Origin: an uncultured Haliea sp. | GTDB taxonomy: Bacteria > Pseudomonadota > Gammaproteobacteria > Pseudomonadales > Halieaceae | DNA length: 38,845 nt | Assembly: GCA_913062625.1 (NCBI GenBank) | Contig: CAJXWP010000019.1 | Location: forward strand, 1-38,845 | Direction of reading: 5' to 3' | In this document: in pieces, positions 8,095 to 16,943 of the stretch | Layout: every line of letters starts with the position of its first letter | Numbering within the stretch: the stretch's first letter is position 1 | The notes under the pieces: model-generated | Told to the model about the DNA's origin: nothing | Databases searched by the model: none | Seen by the model: only the letters and a program-made list of their open reading frames with translations | Program-made: the position numbers and the translations under genes

Positions 8095-8436
8095 TTGAAT
8101 AGCTTGCCACACTGCCCGCTTTGTAAATCTGCCTATACCTATGAAGACAGGCGCTTATACGTCTGTCCTGAGTGCGCACATGAATGGTCCGAAAGGGAAG
8201 TAACCAACACTGTCGATAATGTGGCTCCCGTGACGGACGCGAATGGCAATGTACTGGAAGAGGGTGATACGGTTTCCGTCATTAAGGACTTGAAGGTGAA
8301 AGGTTCCTCTGCCGTGGTAAAAGTGGGCACTCGGGTAAAAAACATTCGCTTGGTAGCCGGTGATCATGATATCGATTGCAAGATCGATGGCATCGGGGCG
8401 ATGAAGCTGAAGTCACAGTTCGTCAAAAAAGTGTAG
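8095..8436 (+). CDS. PhnA-type zinc-ribbon protein (YjdM family)
   Basis: This 113-residue protein opens with a zinc ribbon ([10 protein letters not shown] then CPECAHEW, two CxxC pairs) and continues with the PhnA C-terminal SH3-like domain ([20 protein letters not shown], then [12 protein letters not shown]). The family is named after the E. coli phn locus, but it is not the phosphonoacetate hydrolase, and its role is unclear. The start is TTG at 8095, with AAGGGG 7 bases before it; no ATG near that point leaves the zinc ribbon intact. No phosphonate genes lie nearby, so a role in phosphonate use is not supported by context. Confidence 0.93.
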   Translation: MNSLPHCPLCKSAYTYEDRRLYVCPECAHEWSEREVTNTVDNVAPVTDANGNVLEEGDTVSVIKDLKVKGSSAVVKVGTRVKNIRLVAGDHDIDCKIDGIGAMKLKSQFVKKV

Positions 8437-8494
8437 GCTTGCGCCTGCCTCGGGAAATACCAGTTCTGCGATTTCGGCCCTTGGTAGAGGCGCG

Positions 8495-9703
8495 CTAGGT
8501 GTCCAGCAATTCTATCCAGTGCATGACCGGTACTCCGGCTGCCGCCTGTAGGTGGAGCTGGCATCCGACATTGGCTGTGGCAATAACAGCAGGTTGATCA
8601 TGGGTGAGTGCATGCAGAGCCTTTTCCCGCAGTTTTTCACTGATTGTGGACTGCAGAATAGAGTAGGTGCCAGCCGAACCACAGCACAGCAGTTTTTCTG
8701 TGGTGGTGGCAATGTCAAACCCCGCCCGCCCCAGCAGCGTGCGGATCAAGTCGGGTTGCTGCAGGGCGTGTTGCAGAGTACAAGGGCTGTGAATCGCGAC
8801 TTTTCCCACTTGTGTGTCGACTGTCAGCTTAGTGAGGTCCTCGTCCATTAGTATTTCCCCGATATCACGACTGAGCTGTGAAACGCGCTTCGCTTTGTCT
8901 GCGTAGTGAGGGTCATCAGCCAGGAGACGGCCATAGTCCACCAGCATGGCGCCACAGCCTGAGGCGCTGCTGATAATGGCTTCCGCGCCATCGTGCAGAT
9001 GGGGCCACCACGCGTCGATATTGCGGCGCATGTTGTTTAGTCCGTCTGCGTGTGCCGCCAGATGATAGTTGACGGCACCGCAGCATCCTGCCTTTGGTGC
9101 GACAATGAGCGAGATGCCCAGCCTGTCTAATACCCGACGCGCAGCGACATTGGTGTTGGGCGTTGCTGCCCTTTGAACGCAGCCCTCGAGTACCAGCATC
9201 TTGCGAGCGCGTTGGCCCGCTGGCAGTGCTTTTTGAACCTGGCGTAAAGGCACTGCCTGTCGTAAACGAGCGGGCAGCAGCGGCCGCAGGAATTGAGCAA
9301 CGACTAAGCTCCACGTCAGTAATTGTGGACGCGAGAGAGTGAGCCGTAAAAGCCTGCGCTGTATTTTGGATGCTAGAGGTCTCGGCGCTGCCTGTTCCAT
9401 CAGACCGCGCCCTATATCGACGAGCTCTCCATATTGCATGTCCGACGGGCAGGTGGTTTCGCAGCTGCGGCAGGTGAGACAACGATCCAGGTGTAACTGG
9501 GTCTGACTGCCGGCCTCACCTGTTTCTAGCAGATTTTTTATCAGGTAAATGCGTCCGCGCGGACTGTCTCTTTCGTCTCTACTGTCGAGGTAGGTGGGGC
9601 ATGTCGCCAGACAGAAGCCACAGTGCACGCAGGCGCTGGTTAGTGCCTTGGCAGTTTGGCCGGCGTGGGTATCTGCAAATTTTGGGTGCAGTTCTACATG
9701 CAT
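8495..9703 (-). CDS. glcF: Glycolate oxidase iron-sulfur subunit
   Basis: This 402-residue subunit carries electrons from the flavin subunits of glycolate oxidase to the quinone pool. Two 4Fe-4S clusters are visible near the N terminus: C25-x2-C28-x2-C31-x3-C35 and C75-x2-C78-x2-C81-x3-C85. The C-terminal half contains two CCG (cysteine-rich) motifs, KAGCCGAVNYH and KLLCCGSAGTYS. Length and order match GlcF. It is the last gene of glcD-glcE-glcF, 13 bases after glcE. The complex oxidises glycolate to glyoxylate at the inner face of the membrane, the step used for algal glycolate and for phosphoglycolate salvage. Confidence 0.95.
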   Translation of the reverse strand: MHVELHPKFADTHAGQTAKALTSACVHCGFCLATCPTYLDSRDERDSPRGRIYLIKNLLETGEAGSQTQLHLDRCLTCRSCETTCPSDMQYGELVDIGRGLMEQAAPRPLASKIQRRLLRLTLSRPQLLTWSLVVAQFLRPLLPARLRQAVPLRQVQKALPAGQRARKMLVLEGCVQRAATPNTNVAARRVLDRLGISLIVAPKAGCCGAVNYHLAAHADGLNNMRRNIDAWWPHLHDGAEAIISSASGCGAMLVDYGRLLADDPHYADKAKRVSQLSRDIGEILMDEDLTKLTVDTQVGKVAIHSPCTLQHALQQPDLIRTLLGRAGFDIATTTEKLLCCGSAGTYSILQSTISEKLREKALHALTHDQPAVIATANVGCQLHLQAAAGVPVMHWIELLDT

Positions 9704-9716
9704 GTCCTACCTGCTC

Positions 9717-10805
9717 CTACAGCCAACTGTAAAGTCGCCCTGGGTTGAGAATGCGGTCTGGGTCGAAGGATTTTTTGAGACGCTGTTGCAAACCTTGCTC
9801 GACGCTGTTCAGCGGTGATCGAACCTCTGCGCTGCGATCTCCCCCTCGAAATAATGAGATATGGCCCTGTGCCTCGATCGCCGCCTGTTGCAGCGCCTCG
9901 TCTGGGTGCTCGCCGCGCACCCAGCGCTGAGCACCACACCAATCGATTAGCGTTGACCCAAAATCGAGCCTGACATCTGCTGACGGTTTTACTGAAAAGC
10001 GCCACAGCGCCCCTGCATCGTTGAAGAACGGTAGTGTCATCTCGCGCAACTGTGCCCATAGACTGTTGTCACTGGCTAGAATCTCTCCCCCCCATTGGAT
10101 AGCGGTGCTGTCGACTGCGCTAGCAGCACCAGACAAGCGTAGATGCAATTGACCGTTTAGCCAAAAAGCACCAGACAGGGGTTTCGGCTGACCTGCTCTT
10201 TGATTCATATGCCGCACCGCTTCTTGGGCTGACATGGCATAGCGCAAGGTCAGCGTTTTTTCCGCACGCGGCATGACTTTCAGGCTTACTTCGCACAGAA
10301 CACCGAGTGTTCCAAGCGCCCCGGCTTGCAGGCGTGACACGTCGTAGCCAGCCACGTTCTTAATCATCTTTCCGCCGAAGTTGAGCCGCTCGCACCTGCC
10401 GTTAATCAACTGGACACCGAGGACCATATCCCGGATGGAGCCACCCCACGGTCTGGCAGGTCCGGACAGGTTGCACGCGAGCGTTCCGCCCAGAGTGGCT
10501 ATACCCTCGAATAGTGGTGGCTCAAAAGACAGCGTTTGACCCTCGGCTTCAAGGGCCGCAAGAATATCGACCAGTGGAGTACCGGCCCGCGCCGTGATAA
10601 CCAGCTCCTGAGGCTGATAGTCCACAATGCCTTTGTGCCCGGAAACGTCGAGCACCGTATAGTCACAGTTGCGACCTATCAGATGCTGCTTGCTGCCGCC
10701 GCCACTGATGTAGACCGGTCTACTGGCCTCGCGTGCCCGTTGCAGCGCAGCGATAATATATTCACTGCGGTCCTCAGTTTGAAGTGAACAGTGTTGCTCA
10801 GTCAT
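9717..10805 (-). CDS. glcE: Glycolate oxidase FAD-binding subunit
   Basis: This 362-residue protein has an N-terminal FAD-binding (FAD_binding_4) fold: PVYISGGGSKQHLIG near residue 32, then the loop LSFEPPLFEGIATLGGTLA and GPARPWGGSIRDMVLG near 95-132. GlcE is a shorter flavoprotein paralogue of GlcD; both are needed for glycolate oxidase. The gene starts 8 bases inside the 3' end of glcD, which indicates translational coupling, and ends 13 bases before glcF. No regulator of the GlcC type lies next to the operon in this window. Confidence 0.95.
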   Translation of the reverse strand: MTEQHCSLQTEDRSEYIIAALQRAREASRPVYISGGGSKQHLIGRNCDYTVLDVSGHKGIVDYQPQELVITARAGTPLVDILAALEAEGQTLSFEPPLFEGIATLGGTLACNLSGPARPWGGSIRDMVLGVQLINGRCERLNFGGKMIKNVAGYDVSRLQAGALGTLGVLCEVSLKVMPRAEKTLTLRYAMSAQEAVRHMNQRAGQPKPLSGAFWLNGQLHLRLSGAASAVDSTAIQWGGEILASDNSLWAQLREMTLPFFNDAGALWRFSVKPSADVRLDFGSTLIDWCGAQRWVRGEHPDEALQQAAIEAQGHISLFRGGDRSAEVRSPLNSVEQGLQQRLKKSFDPDRILNPGRLYSWL

Positions 10806-12183
10806 GCTGATGCCGAGCTGGGAGTGCTCGATATTCCTGACAGCGTTTTAAAATAGGAATGCCTTTGCCCGGGTTGAGATTAAGCGCCGGATCGAAGGCG
10901 TATTTTATGTCCTCAAATTGCAGCAATTCTTGGGTGCTGAACTGGCTGTCCATCTGGCTCAGTTTTTCGACACCCACGCCGTGCTCGCCCGTAATGCAGC
11001 CCCCGACACTGACTGACAGCTCCAGTATTTTTGCTCCGAATTCTTCAGCTCTTCGGATTGCCGTCGGGTCACTGGCATCGAACATGATTAGCGGGTGTAG
11101 ATTGCCATCTCCCGCATGAAAAACATTTGCGACCGGCAACGCGTAGTGTTCGGACAGGCGATAAATCTCATTGAGTACGAAAGACAGCTGACTACGTGGA
11201 ATAGTGCCGTCCATACAATAGTAATCAGGCGAGAGGCGCCCGATCGCAGGGAACGCAGCTTTGCGACCCTTCCACAGTAACGCGCGCTGGCTCTCATCGC
11301 GAGAGATTGTGACCGAGGTGGCCCCGTGTTCCTCGAACAAACGTGCAACCTTTTGCGTGTGCTGTGCGACTTCCTCGGATGTGCCATCGACTTCGCACAG
11401 CAGGATGGCCGCAGCCTCTCTGGGATAACCGGCGTGCGCGAAATCTTCCGCCGCCTGAACGGCGAGGCGATCCATCATCTCTAAGCCAGCGGGGATGATG
11501 CCTGCTGCGATGATTGCGCCGACTGCATCGCCCGCGGTGCTGACATTGTCAAAGCCCGCCATCACCACCTGCGCTCGTTCGGGTAAAGGTAAAAGGCGCA
11601 CGGTGACTTCCGTTATGATCGCTAATAAGCCTTCGGAGCCAGTCAGCAGTGCCATTAGGTCGTAGCCCGGGCTATCGAGACCCATACTGCCGATGCTGAG
11701 TTCCTCCCCTTCGACAGTGAGTATGTTAAGAGAGAGAATGTTGTGTACCGTCAGTCCGTATTTTAGGCAGTGCACGCCACCAGAATTCTCAGACACATTA
11801 CCCCCGATGGTGCAGGCTATCTGGGAGGATGGGTCTGGAGCGTAGTAAAGACGGTGTTTCCCAGCGGCCTCAGAAATAGAGAGATTGCTAGCGCCGGGTT
11901 GAACGCGTGCAGTGCGCGCGAGAGCATCGATGTCTAGGATTCGATCAAGTTTGCTGAGACAGAGCAATATTCCTTCCGGGTGCGGCATAGCGCCGGCCGA
12001 TAGGCCCGTCCCTGCGCCTCTTGCAACGACCGGTACGCACAGCAGATGGCAAATGCGTAACACCTGCTGCACCTGTTCTACAGTCTCTGGCAGCACTACT
12101 AGCAGCGGAAGATCCGAGTAGATGGTGAGCGCATCACATTCAAACGGACGCTGTGATTCAGCCTCCTCGATAATGCACTCCAT
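10798..12183 (-). CDS. glcD: Glycolate oxidase catalytic FAD subunit; start codon problematic
   Basis: GlcD binds FAD and oxidises glycolate. Visible motifs are LLVVLPETVEQVQ (27-39), RGAGTGLSAGA (55-65), the flavin-binding stretch GGNVSENSGGVHCLKYG and, near the C terminus, GGCITGEHGVGVEK, all typical. The ATG at 12181-12183 gives 461 residues, about 40 short of the usual family length, and it has no ribosome-binding site. The same frame continues upstream to a stop at 12310-12312 and encodes family-like sequence there (RTELTHRLRQ just before the ATG), but that stretch has no ATG, GTG or TTG. The true start may be a rare codon (CTG at 12268-12270, or ATT), or the start may have been lost. 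The FAD domain itself is intact. Confidence 0.9.
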   Translation of the reverse strand: MECIIEEAESQRPFECDALTIYSDLPLLVVLPETVEQVQQVLRICHLLCVPVVARGAGTGLSAGAMPHPEGILLCLSKLDRILDIDALARTARVQPGASNLSISEAAGKHRLYYAPDPSSQIACTIGGNVSENSGGVHCLKYGLTVHNILSLNILTVEGEELSIGSMGLDSPGYDLMALLTGSEGLLAIITEVTVRLLPLPERAQVVMAGFDNVSTAGDAVGAIIAAGIIPAGLEMMDRLAVQAAEDFAHAGYPREAAAILLCEVDGTSEEVAQHTQKVARLFEEHGATSVTISRDESQRALLWKGRKAAFPAIGRLSPDYYCMDGTIPRSQLSFVLNEIYRLSEHYALPVANVFHAGDGNLHPLIMFDASDPTAIRRAEEFGAKILELSVSVGGCITGEHGVGVEKLSQMDSQFSTQELLQFEDIKYAFDPALNLNPGKGIPILKRCQEYRALPARHQHD

Positions 12184-12428
12184 GTTGAGGCATTGTCGCA
12201 GACGGTGTGTCAGTTCAGTGCGGGCGGCAATGGCTGATGGCTGGATAAAGCGCTTCTTCCTATGGTGCAGCTTTGCGGGAATGCCGGATCGCTGAGTGAG
12301 TATTTTATCCTACTTTATCTGCCCCTCTACATAAAGCAGCAAACGGTTTACTAGACTATCCGTCGGCGCTGGAGTCACACTGCAAACTGTGGCATAAATG
12401 AAACTCAGTCAACGGAAGGAGTTTTTAC

Positions 12429-13304
12429 ATGCAGGATTTTACTGGAAAGGTTGCAGTCGTCACAGGTGGCGCGAGTGGTATTGGGCGCTCTCTGGTCAAA
12501 GAATTACTGGCTGCGGGCGCTAAAGTGGTCATAGGTGATGTCGAGCAGAAGGCGCTTGATCGCGTATTGGCTGAGTTTGCGGGCAGTGGTGAGTTGCTCG
12601 GCGTTGTCACGGATGTGTCGAGTGCTGATTCGTTTAACGCGCTGGCTGACAAGGTGTTTGATACTTATGGTGTCTGCCACCTGCTGTTTAATAATGCAGG
12701 GGTTGCTGCACCGTCAGCCAACGTGTGGGAAACGACAAACAATGATTGGAAATGGGTGCACGGCGTTAATGTGCACGGCGTTATGCATGGTATTCAGGCC
12801 TTTGTGCCACGTATGATCGCCTCAGGTGAAGACGGGCATGTCATCAATACCTCTTCCGGAGATGGCGGCGTCTCGCCCTTGCCCTATCAGTCTGTGTATG
12901 CCTCCAGTAAGGCAGCAGTGTCCTGCATTACCGAGTGTCTTGAGGCGCAATTTCAAAGTGAGGGTACCAACCTTTCCGCCTCAATATTCTATCCATCAGG
13001 CGGGTTACTCGATACGGGAATCTGGACCACTGATCGCAATCGTCCTAAAGGCTTGGCGAGAGAGAAGGCGTATGACCCCGTGCCAACCATCCAAGATTTC
13101 AAGGTTGCCGCTGAAAAAGCGGGTTGGGACTTGGAGTTCCAAGATCTGGATGAACTCGCTCTTTACTGCCTGCAAGGCATTCGTGAGAAGCGCTTTGTTA
13201 TTATGATCCGGGTTGAGGAAGCGGAAGCCACGCTGCATGAGCGCGCGGCACGTATTGGGCGCAGTGAGTTGCCCATTGATCAGGCAGAAATTCCTCAGTT
13301 GTAA
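12429..13304 (+). CDS. Short-chain dehydrogenase/reductase (SDR)
   Basis: This 291-residue classical SDR has the cofactor loop TGGASGIG (12-19), NNAG (88-91), and a catalytic Ser (S142/S143), Tyr157 and Lys161 (YASSK). An acidic residue (D37) after the second strand favours NAD over NADP. It should oxidise or reduce an alcohol/ketone pair; the substrate is not determinable. A roughly 40-residue C-terminal extension (IREKRFVIMIRVEEAEATLHE) is typical of the larger SDRs found near P450 and fatty-acid genes. The ATG has AAGGAG eight bases upstream. It is convergent with the CYP153-like gene and shares a hairpin with it at 13317-13346, so co-regulation with the P450 block is possible but not shown. 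Confidence 0.9.
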   Translation: MQDFTGKVAVVTGGASGIGRSLVKELLAAGAKVVIGDVEQKALDRVLAEFAGSGELLGVVTDVSSADSFNALADKVFDTYGVCHLLFNNAGVAAPSANVWETTNNDWKWVHGVNVHGVMHGIQAFVPRMIASGEDGHVINTSSGDGGVSPLPYQSVYASSKAAVSCITECLEAQFQSEGTNLSASIFYPSGGLLDTGIWTTDRNRPKGLAREKAYDPVPTIQDFKVAAEKAGWDLEFQDLDELALYCLQGIREKRFVIMIRVEEAEATLHERAARIGRSELPIDQAEIPQL

Positions 13305-13316
13305 GCGGTATATTGA

Positions 13317-13346
13317 TGCCGAGGCTCACAGAACGTGGCCTCGGCA
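13317..13346. terminator. Shared hairpin between convergent SDR and P450 genes
   Basis: TGCCGAGGC (13317-13325) pairs perfectly with GCCTCGGCA (13338-13346), and an inner CAC/GTG extends the stem past one bulged T. It sits between two convergent stop codons, which suits a bidirectional terminator, although neither side has a strong T-run. Confidence 0.6.
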
Positions 13347-13367
13347 CACTATCTGTGAAACAACGCC

Positions 13368-14642
13368 TCAGTTTGCAGGCTGACGCTTTAGTGGGTGTAA
13401 CTTTACCGGCATGGCGGTGAATCCATGCACAAAGGATGACGCCGTGCGCTGCGGTTCTCCCACCACTTCAACGCGTTCAAAGCGCAGCAGGATTTCCTCC
13501 CACAAAATGCGTAACTGCAGCTCTGCCAGTCGATTGCCCATGCAGCGGTGGATGCCAAATCCGAAAGAAAGGTGACGACGCACGTCGGGGCGATCAATAA
13601 TGAAGGCGTCTGGGTTTTCCATAAAGCGCTCATCCCGATTACCCGACACATACCACATAATGACTTTGTCACCGGCCTTAATATCCTTTCCACCCAGCTG
13701 GGTATCTTCTTTGCAGATGCGGCGCATATGCGCCAGAGGCGTCTGCCAGCGGATGGTCTCCGCAACCATGGAATCAATGAGCTCTGGATGTGTGACCAGT
13801 TTTTCGAATTGATGCGTATTTTCATGCAGCGCAAGCGCGCTGGCAGTCATCGTGCTGCGCGTGGTGTCGTTGCCACCGACAATCAGTAAAACAAGATTGC
13901 CTAGATATTCCATCGGCGCCATATTGCGGGTTGCTTCTCCGTGGGTCAGCATCGAAATAAGGTCATTTTTGGGTGGCATCGCGATCCGCTGATTCCACAG
14001 TTCGGTAAAGTATTCTAGGCAGCCAAGCAATTCCTGATGGCGCTGCTCTTCCGTATCGATGATGCCCATGCCGGGAATTGCCGTCGCCACGTCGGACCAG
14101 CGGGTTAGTTTGTGCCGCTCTTCAAACGGAAAATCGAATAGGGTAGCCAGCATGCGTGTAGTCAGTTCTACAGAGACACGTTCAACCCAGTCGAAGGTCT
14201 TGCCGACAGGCAGCTGGTCAAGCACGTCAATGGTGCGTTCACGAATTATGGGTTCGAAGTAACGCAGATTTTCTGCTCCGGTGACCGGGCTGACGACTTT
14301 GCGTTGGTCATCATGCTTGGGGCGGTCCATGGCAATAAACATAGGCAGGGGGAACGTATTTTCTGTGTCGCCAATAGTGATTGCTGGCTCTGAGGAAAAG
14401 ATAGTGTGTGAGGTGTCCACGGTGACAATATCGGCGTAACGGGTGATAGACCAATAAGGACCGAATGCGCTGTCGGCACAATAATGCACCGGTGCTTCGT
14501 CACGTAAGCGCTTGAACCATGCATGATGCGTATCACGAGCGAATAAAAAGGGGTTGGCGATTTGGATTTGGTCCAGTGGCAGCGTGTAGGGGTCTACATC
14601 GGCCCTAAGTGCAGCATCAGTTAGCGGATCGAGCGCTTCCAT
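13368..14642 (-). CDS. Cytochrome P450, CYP153-like alkane/fatty-acid terminal hydroxylase
   Basis: This 424-residue soluble P450 resembles CYP153A alkane hydroxylases along its whole length. Blocks recalled from that family are PVHYCADSAFGPYWSITRY (51-69), FIAMDRPKHDDQRK (102-115), VSVELTTRMLATLFDFP (156-172), GGNDTTR in the I helix (256-262), the ExxR motif ETIR (295-298) and the haem loop FGFGIHRCMG with ligand C367. CYP153 enzymes place oxygen at the terminal carbon of medium-chain alkanes and need a ferredoxin and a ferredoxin reductase; neither is in this window. The start lacks a clear ribosome-binding site. It is divergent from the CoA synthetase gene, and a palindrome at 14684-14701 lies between the two. 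The CYP153 call is from memory of the family, so check it by alignment. Confidence 0.92.
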   Translation of the reverse strand: MEALDPLTDAALRADVDPYTLPLDQIQIANPFLFARDTHHAWFKRLRDEAPVHYCADSAFGPYWSITRYADIVTVDTSHTIFSSEPAITIGDTENTFPLPMFIAMDRPKHDDQRKVVSPVTGAENLRYFEPIIRERTIDVLDQLPVGKTFDWVERVSVELTTRMLATLFDFPFEERHKLTRWSDVATAIPGMGIIDTEEQRHQELLGCLEYFTELWNQRIAMPPKNDLISMLTHGEATRNMAPMEYLGNLVLLIVGGNDTTRSTMTASALALHENTHQFEKLVTHPELIDSMVAETIRWQTPLAHMRRICKEDTQLGGKDIKAGDKVIMWYVSGNRDERFMENPDAFIIDRPDVRRHLSFGFGIHRCMGNRLAELQLRILWEEILLRFERVEVVGEPQRTASSFVHGFTAMPVKLHPLKRQPAN

Positions 14643-14683
14643 TGGTAAAGTCTCAGTGATTTACGGGGGCACAGTGTAGGCTA

Positions 14684-14701
14684 TGTTCTGAATTTCGAAC
14701 A
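14684..14701. promoter_or_regulatory. Candidate operator between CYP153-like and CoA-synthetase genes
   Basis: An 18-base near-palindrome, TGTTC-TG-AATT-TC-GAACA, with 7 of 9 pairs symmetrical. It lies 42 bases upstream of the P450 start and about 130 bases upstream of the synthetase ATG, in the only shared control region of the pair. A dimeric repressor or activator could bind it; the protein is not identified. Confidence 0.4.
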
Positions 14702-14834
14702 AGCACATTATTTCGCATAGGCTTTTGATAGAAGCGGAAATCCCCTATTCTTTGGTTATTATGAGGCGAAGGTGCTGTCGCAGTGTCACCGCAGTCATCT
14801 TTGGACGGCTGAAGTCAGGAAAAGGAGAGTGGGT

Positions 14835-16694
14835 ATGGTCAGTACTGAGTTTTGGCAGGAGGCTGCGCAGGCTATCTATTGGTACAGAAAGCCAGAGATT
14901 GTGTTGGATAGTTCGCGCGCGCCTTTTAATCGCTGGTTTCCAGACGGTGTGACAAATGCCTGTTATAACGCCTTAGATTTTCATGTGGAGCGGGGTAGGG
15001 GAGAGCAGACCGCACTGATCTACGATAGCCCCGTCACGGCGACGAAGCGCCAATATACGTATACCCAATTGTTGGCTGAGGTTGCGCATTTTGCCGGTGC
15101 GTTGGCCGCTAGGGGTGTCGTCACAGGCGATCGGGTATTAATCTATATGCCGATGGTTCCAGAGGCGGCCATAGCGATGCTTGCATGTGCGCGCATAGGC
15201 GCTATTCATTCGGTGGTATTTGGTGGCTTTGCTAGCAATGAGTTGGCGCAGCGTATCGACGATGCGACGCCTCTGGTCATTGTAGCTGCGTCCTGTGGCG
15301 TCGAGCCGTCTCGATTGGTGGCTTACAAGCCACTGTTAGATCACGCCATTGAGCTGGCTCGGCACAAGCCTGAGCACTGCATAATTCTGCAGCGCCCTAT
15401 GCTCATTGCCGAAATGATCGAGGGGCGAGATATGGACTGGCTTCAAGTGATGGATAGAGCTCGGCCGGTTGCATGTGTGCCCGTCAATGCGAATGATCCC
15501 CTCTATATTCTTTATACGTCTGGCACGACTGGCCAACCAAAGGGCGTTGTGCGTGATACGGGTGGGAGTATTGTGGCGCTCAAGTGGAGCATGAAGGCTG
15601 TCTACAATGTGTCTGCGGGCGATGTGTACTGGGCCGCTTCCGATGTGGGTTGGGTGGTGGGGCATTCCTACATCGTCTACGGGCCATTATTTGCGGGTTG
15701 TACCACGCTGATGTACGAGGGGAAGCCGGTGGGGACACCTGATCCTGGTGCCTATTGGCGAGTTATTGAAGAGTATAAGGTCTGCGTACTATTTACCGCA
15801 CCCACGGCATTTCGAGCCATCAAAAAGGAAGATCCACAGGGCCATTATCTGGCGAAGTATGACCTGCAACACTTTCGAGCGCTGTTTCTCGCGGGTGAAC
15901 GCTGCGATCCCCATACTCTGGGGTGGGCACAGGATAAGTTGCAGGTGCCAGTGATAGACCATTGGTGGCAAACTGAAACAGGCTGGCCTGTGTGTTCCAA
16001 TTGCCTGGGTATTGAAGAACTGCCTATTGTCGCAGGCTCGCCTGCTCGGGCCGTCCCTGGATATGAGGTGCGGGTGTTGGGGAAGGATGGCGCGACTGTT
16101 GCAGCGGGCGATATTGGTGCATTGGTGCTCGATACGCCTTTGCCCCCGGGTACCTTTATTACACTGTGGGACGCACCAGAGCGTTTTGTGGAGGCATATT
16201 TCACCCGGTTTCCCGGTTACTACGAAACGGGAGATGCGGGATATATCGATGAAAATGGCTACGTGTTCGTGATGTCGCGAACGGACGATGTGATCAATGT
16301 CGCAGGTCATCGGCTGTCGACCGGTGCGATAGAGGAGGTTCTGTTTGGTGACAAGGACGTGGCGGAGTGCGCGGTGATTGGCATTGCCGATCCGATCAAA
16401 GGTCAGATACCGTTGGGATTATTGGTGTTAAATAGCGGCGTTACTGCGCCGCCGGAAGTAATCGTTGCTCGAACCATTAAGCTCGTGCGCGATAGCATCG
16501 GTCCGGTGGCCGCTTTTAAGCTCTGTACTATCGTTGAACGCCTGCCCAAGACGCGTTCAGGCAAATTACTGCGCGGTACCTTGCGTAAAATCGCTGACGG
16601 TGAACGCTGGAAGATGCCTGCGACGATTGACGATCCTGTTGTTTTGGATGAAGTGGCTGTTGCATTGAAAAAAATGGGCTACCCGGCGGATTAG
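14835..16694 (+). CDS. Acyl-CoA synthetase, propionyl/acetyl-CoA synthetase (PrpE/Acs) type
   Basis: This enzyme forms acyl-CoA from a carboxylic acid, ATP and CoA through an acyl-adenylate. It follows PrpE closely: RVLIYMPMVPEAAIAML, CARIGAIHSVVFGGFAS, the phosphate loop YTSGTTGQPKG near residue 227, DVGWVVGHSYIVYGPL, the substrate-pocket region WWQTETGWP, GRTDD-type hinge sequence as MSRTDDVINVAGHRL, and the catalytic lysine of PKTRSGK at about 577. I chose the ATG at 14835 (619 residues) because AAAGGAG lies 7 bases before it; a GTG at 14772 would add an odd basic leader. No prpB, prpC or prpD is nearby, so the substrate may be a short acid from P450 or SDR chemistry rather than from the methylcitrate pathway. 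Confidence 0.93.
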   Translation: MVSTEFWQEAAQAIYWYRKPEIVLDSSRAPFNRWFPDGVTNACYNALDFHVERGRGEQTALIYDSPVTATKRQYTYTQLLAEVAHFAGALAARGVVTGDRVLIYMPMVPEAAIAMLACARIGAIHSVVFGGFASNELAQRIDDATPLVIVAASCGVEPSRLVAYKPLLDHAIELARHKPEHCIILQRPMLIAEMIEGRDMDWLQVMDRARPVACVPVNANDPLYILYTSGTTGQPKGVVRDTGGSIVALKWSMKAVYNVSAGDVYWAASDVGWVVGHSYIVYGPLFAGCTTLMYEGKPVGTPDPGAYWRVIEEYKVCVLFTAPTAFRAIKKEDPQGHYLAKYDLQHFRALFLAGERCDPHTLGWAQDKLQVPVIDHWWQTETGWPVCSNCLGIEELPIVAGSPARAVPGYEVRVLGKDGATVAAGDIGALVLDTPLPPGTFITLWDAPERFVEAYFTRFPGYYETGDAGYIDENGYVFVMSRTDDVINVAGHRLSTGAIEEVLFGDKDVAECAVIGIADPIKGQIPLGLLVLNSGVTAPPEVIVARTIKLVRDSIGPVAAFKLCTIVERLPKTRSGKLLRGTLRKIADGERWKMPATIDDPVVLDEVAVALKKMGYPAD

Positions 16695-16855
16695 AGTACT
16701 GGCGCCGCCGCCCCCCCTCGGCCAGATAAGGGGCACTATTAGGCGTTTTAATCCCGGGGCATAAGTCTCTCCTTGTCAGCAGGCAAGTGTTGCTGAGGAG
16801 GATGGGCGACTCCGTCGCAGCGAAGCCCTGTCATTATAGAAAGCGGCTATCGGCG

Positions 16856-16881
16856 GATGTGAGATATTGATATTTGACATC
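16856..16881. promoter_or_regulatory. Candidate operator upstream of the second P450
   Basis: A 26-base imperfect palindrome: half-sites GATGTGAGATAT (16856-16867) and ATATTTGACATC (16870-16881) pair at 10 of 12 positions around a 2-base centre. It overlaps the candidate -35 box TTGACA at 16874-16879, an ideal place for a repressor of TetR type or similar. No regulator gene is adjacent. Confidence 0.5.
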
Positions 16882-16902
16882 TAAACTAACGCCTAGTAGC
16901 CT
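16874..16902 (+). promoter_or_regulatory. Candidate sigma-70 promoter of the second P450 gene
   Basis: A perfect -35 box TTGACA (16874-16879), a 17-base spacer and a weak -10 box TAGCCT (16897-16902), 41 bases before the P450 ATG. The weak -10 would suit an activated or de-repressed promoter. Confidence 0.4.
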
Positions 16903-16943
16903 ATAGGCAATCGAGTTGAGTCGCTACAGTAGAGGAAGTCCCC

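Noticed and set aside
14772-14834. Use of the upstream GTG as the start of the CoA synthetase
   Set aside because: It adds a basic, Cys-containing leader absent from the family, while the ATG at 14835 has AAAGGAG at a good distance.
16859-16879. A CRP-type site (TGTGA ... TGACA) upstream of the second P450
   Set aside because: The spacing between the half-sites is 11 bases, not 6, and the second half is TGACA instead of TCACA; the longer palindrome explains the symmetry better.
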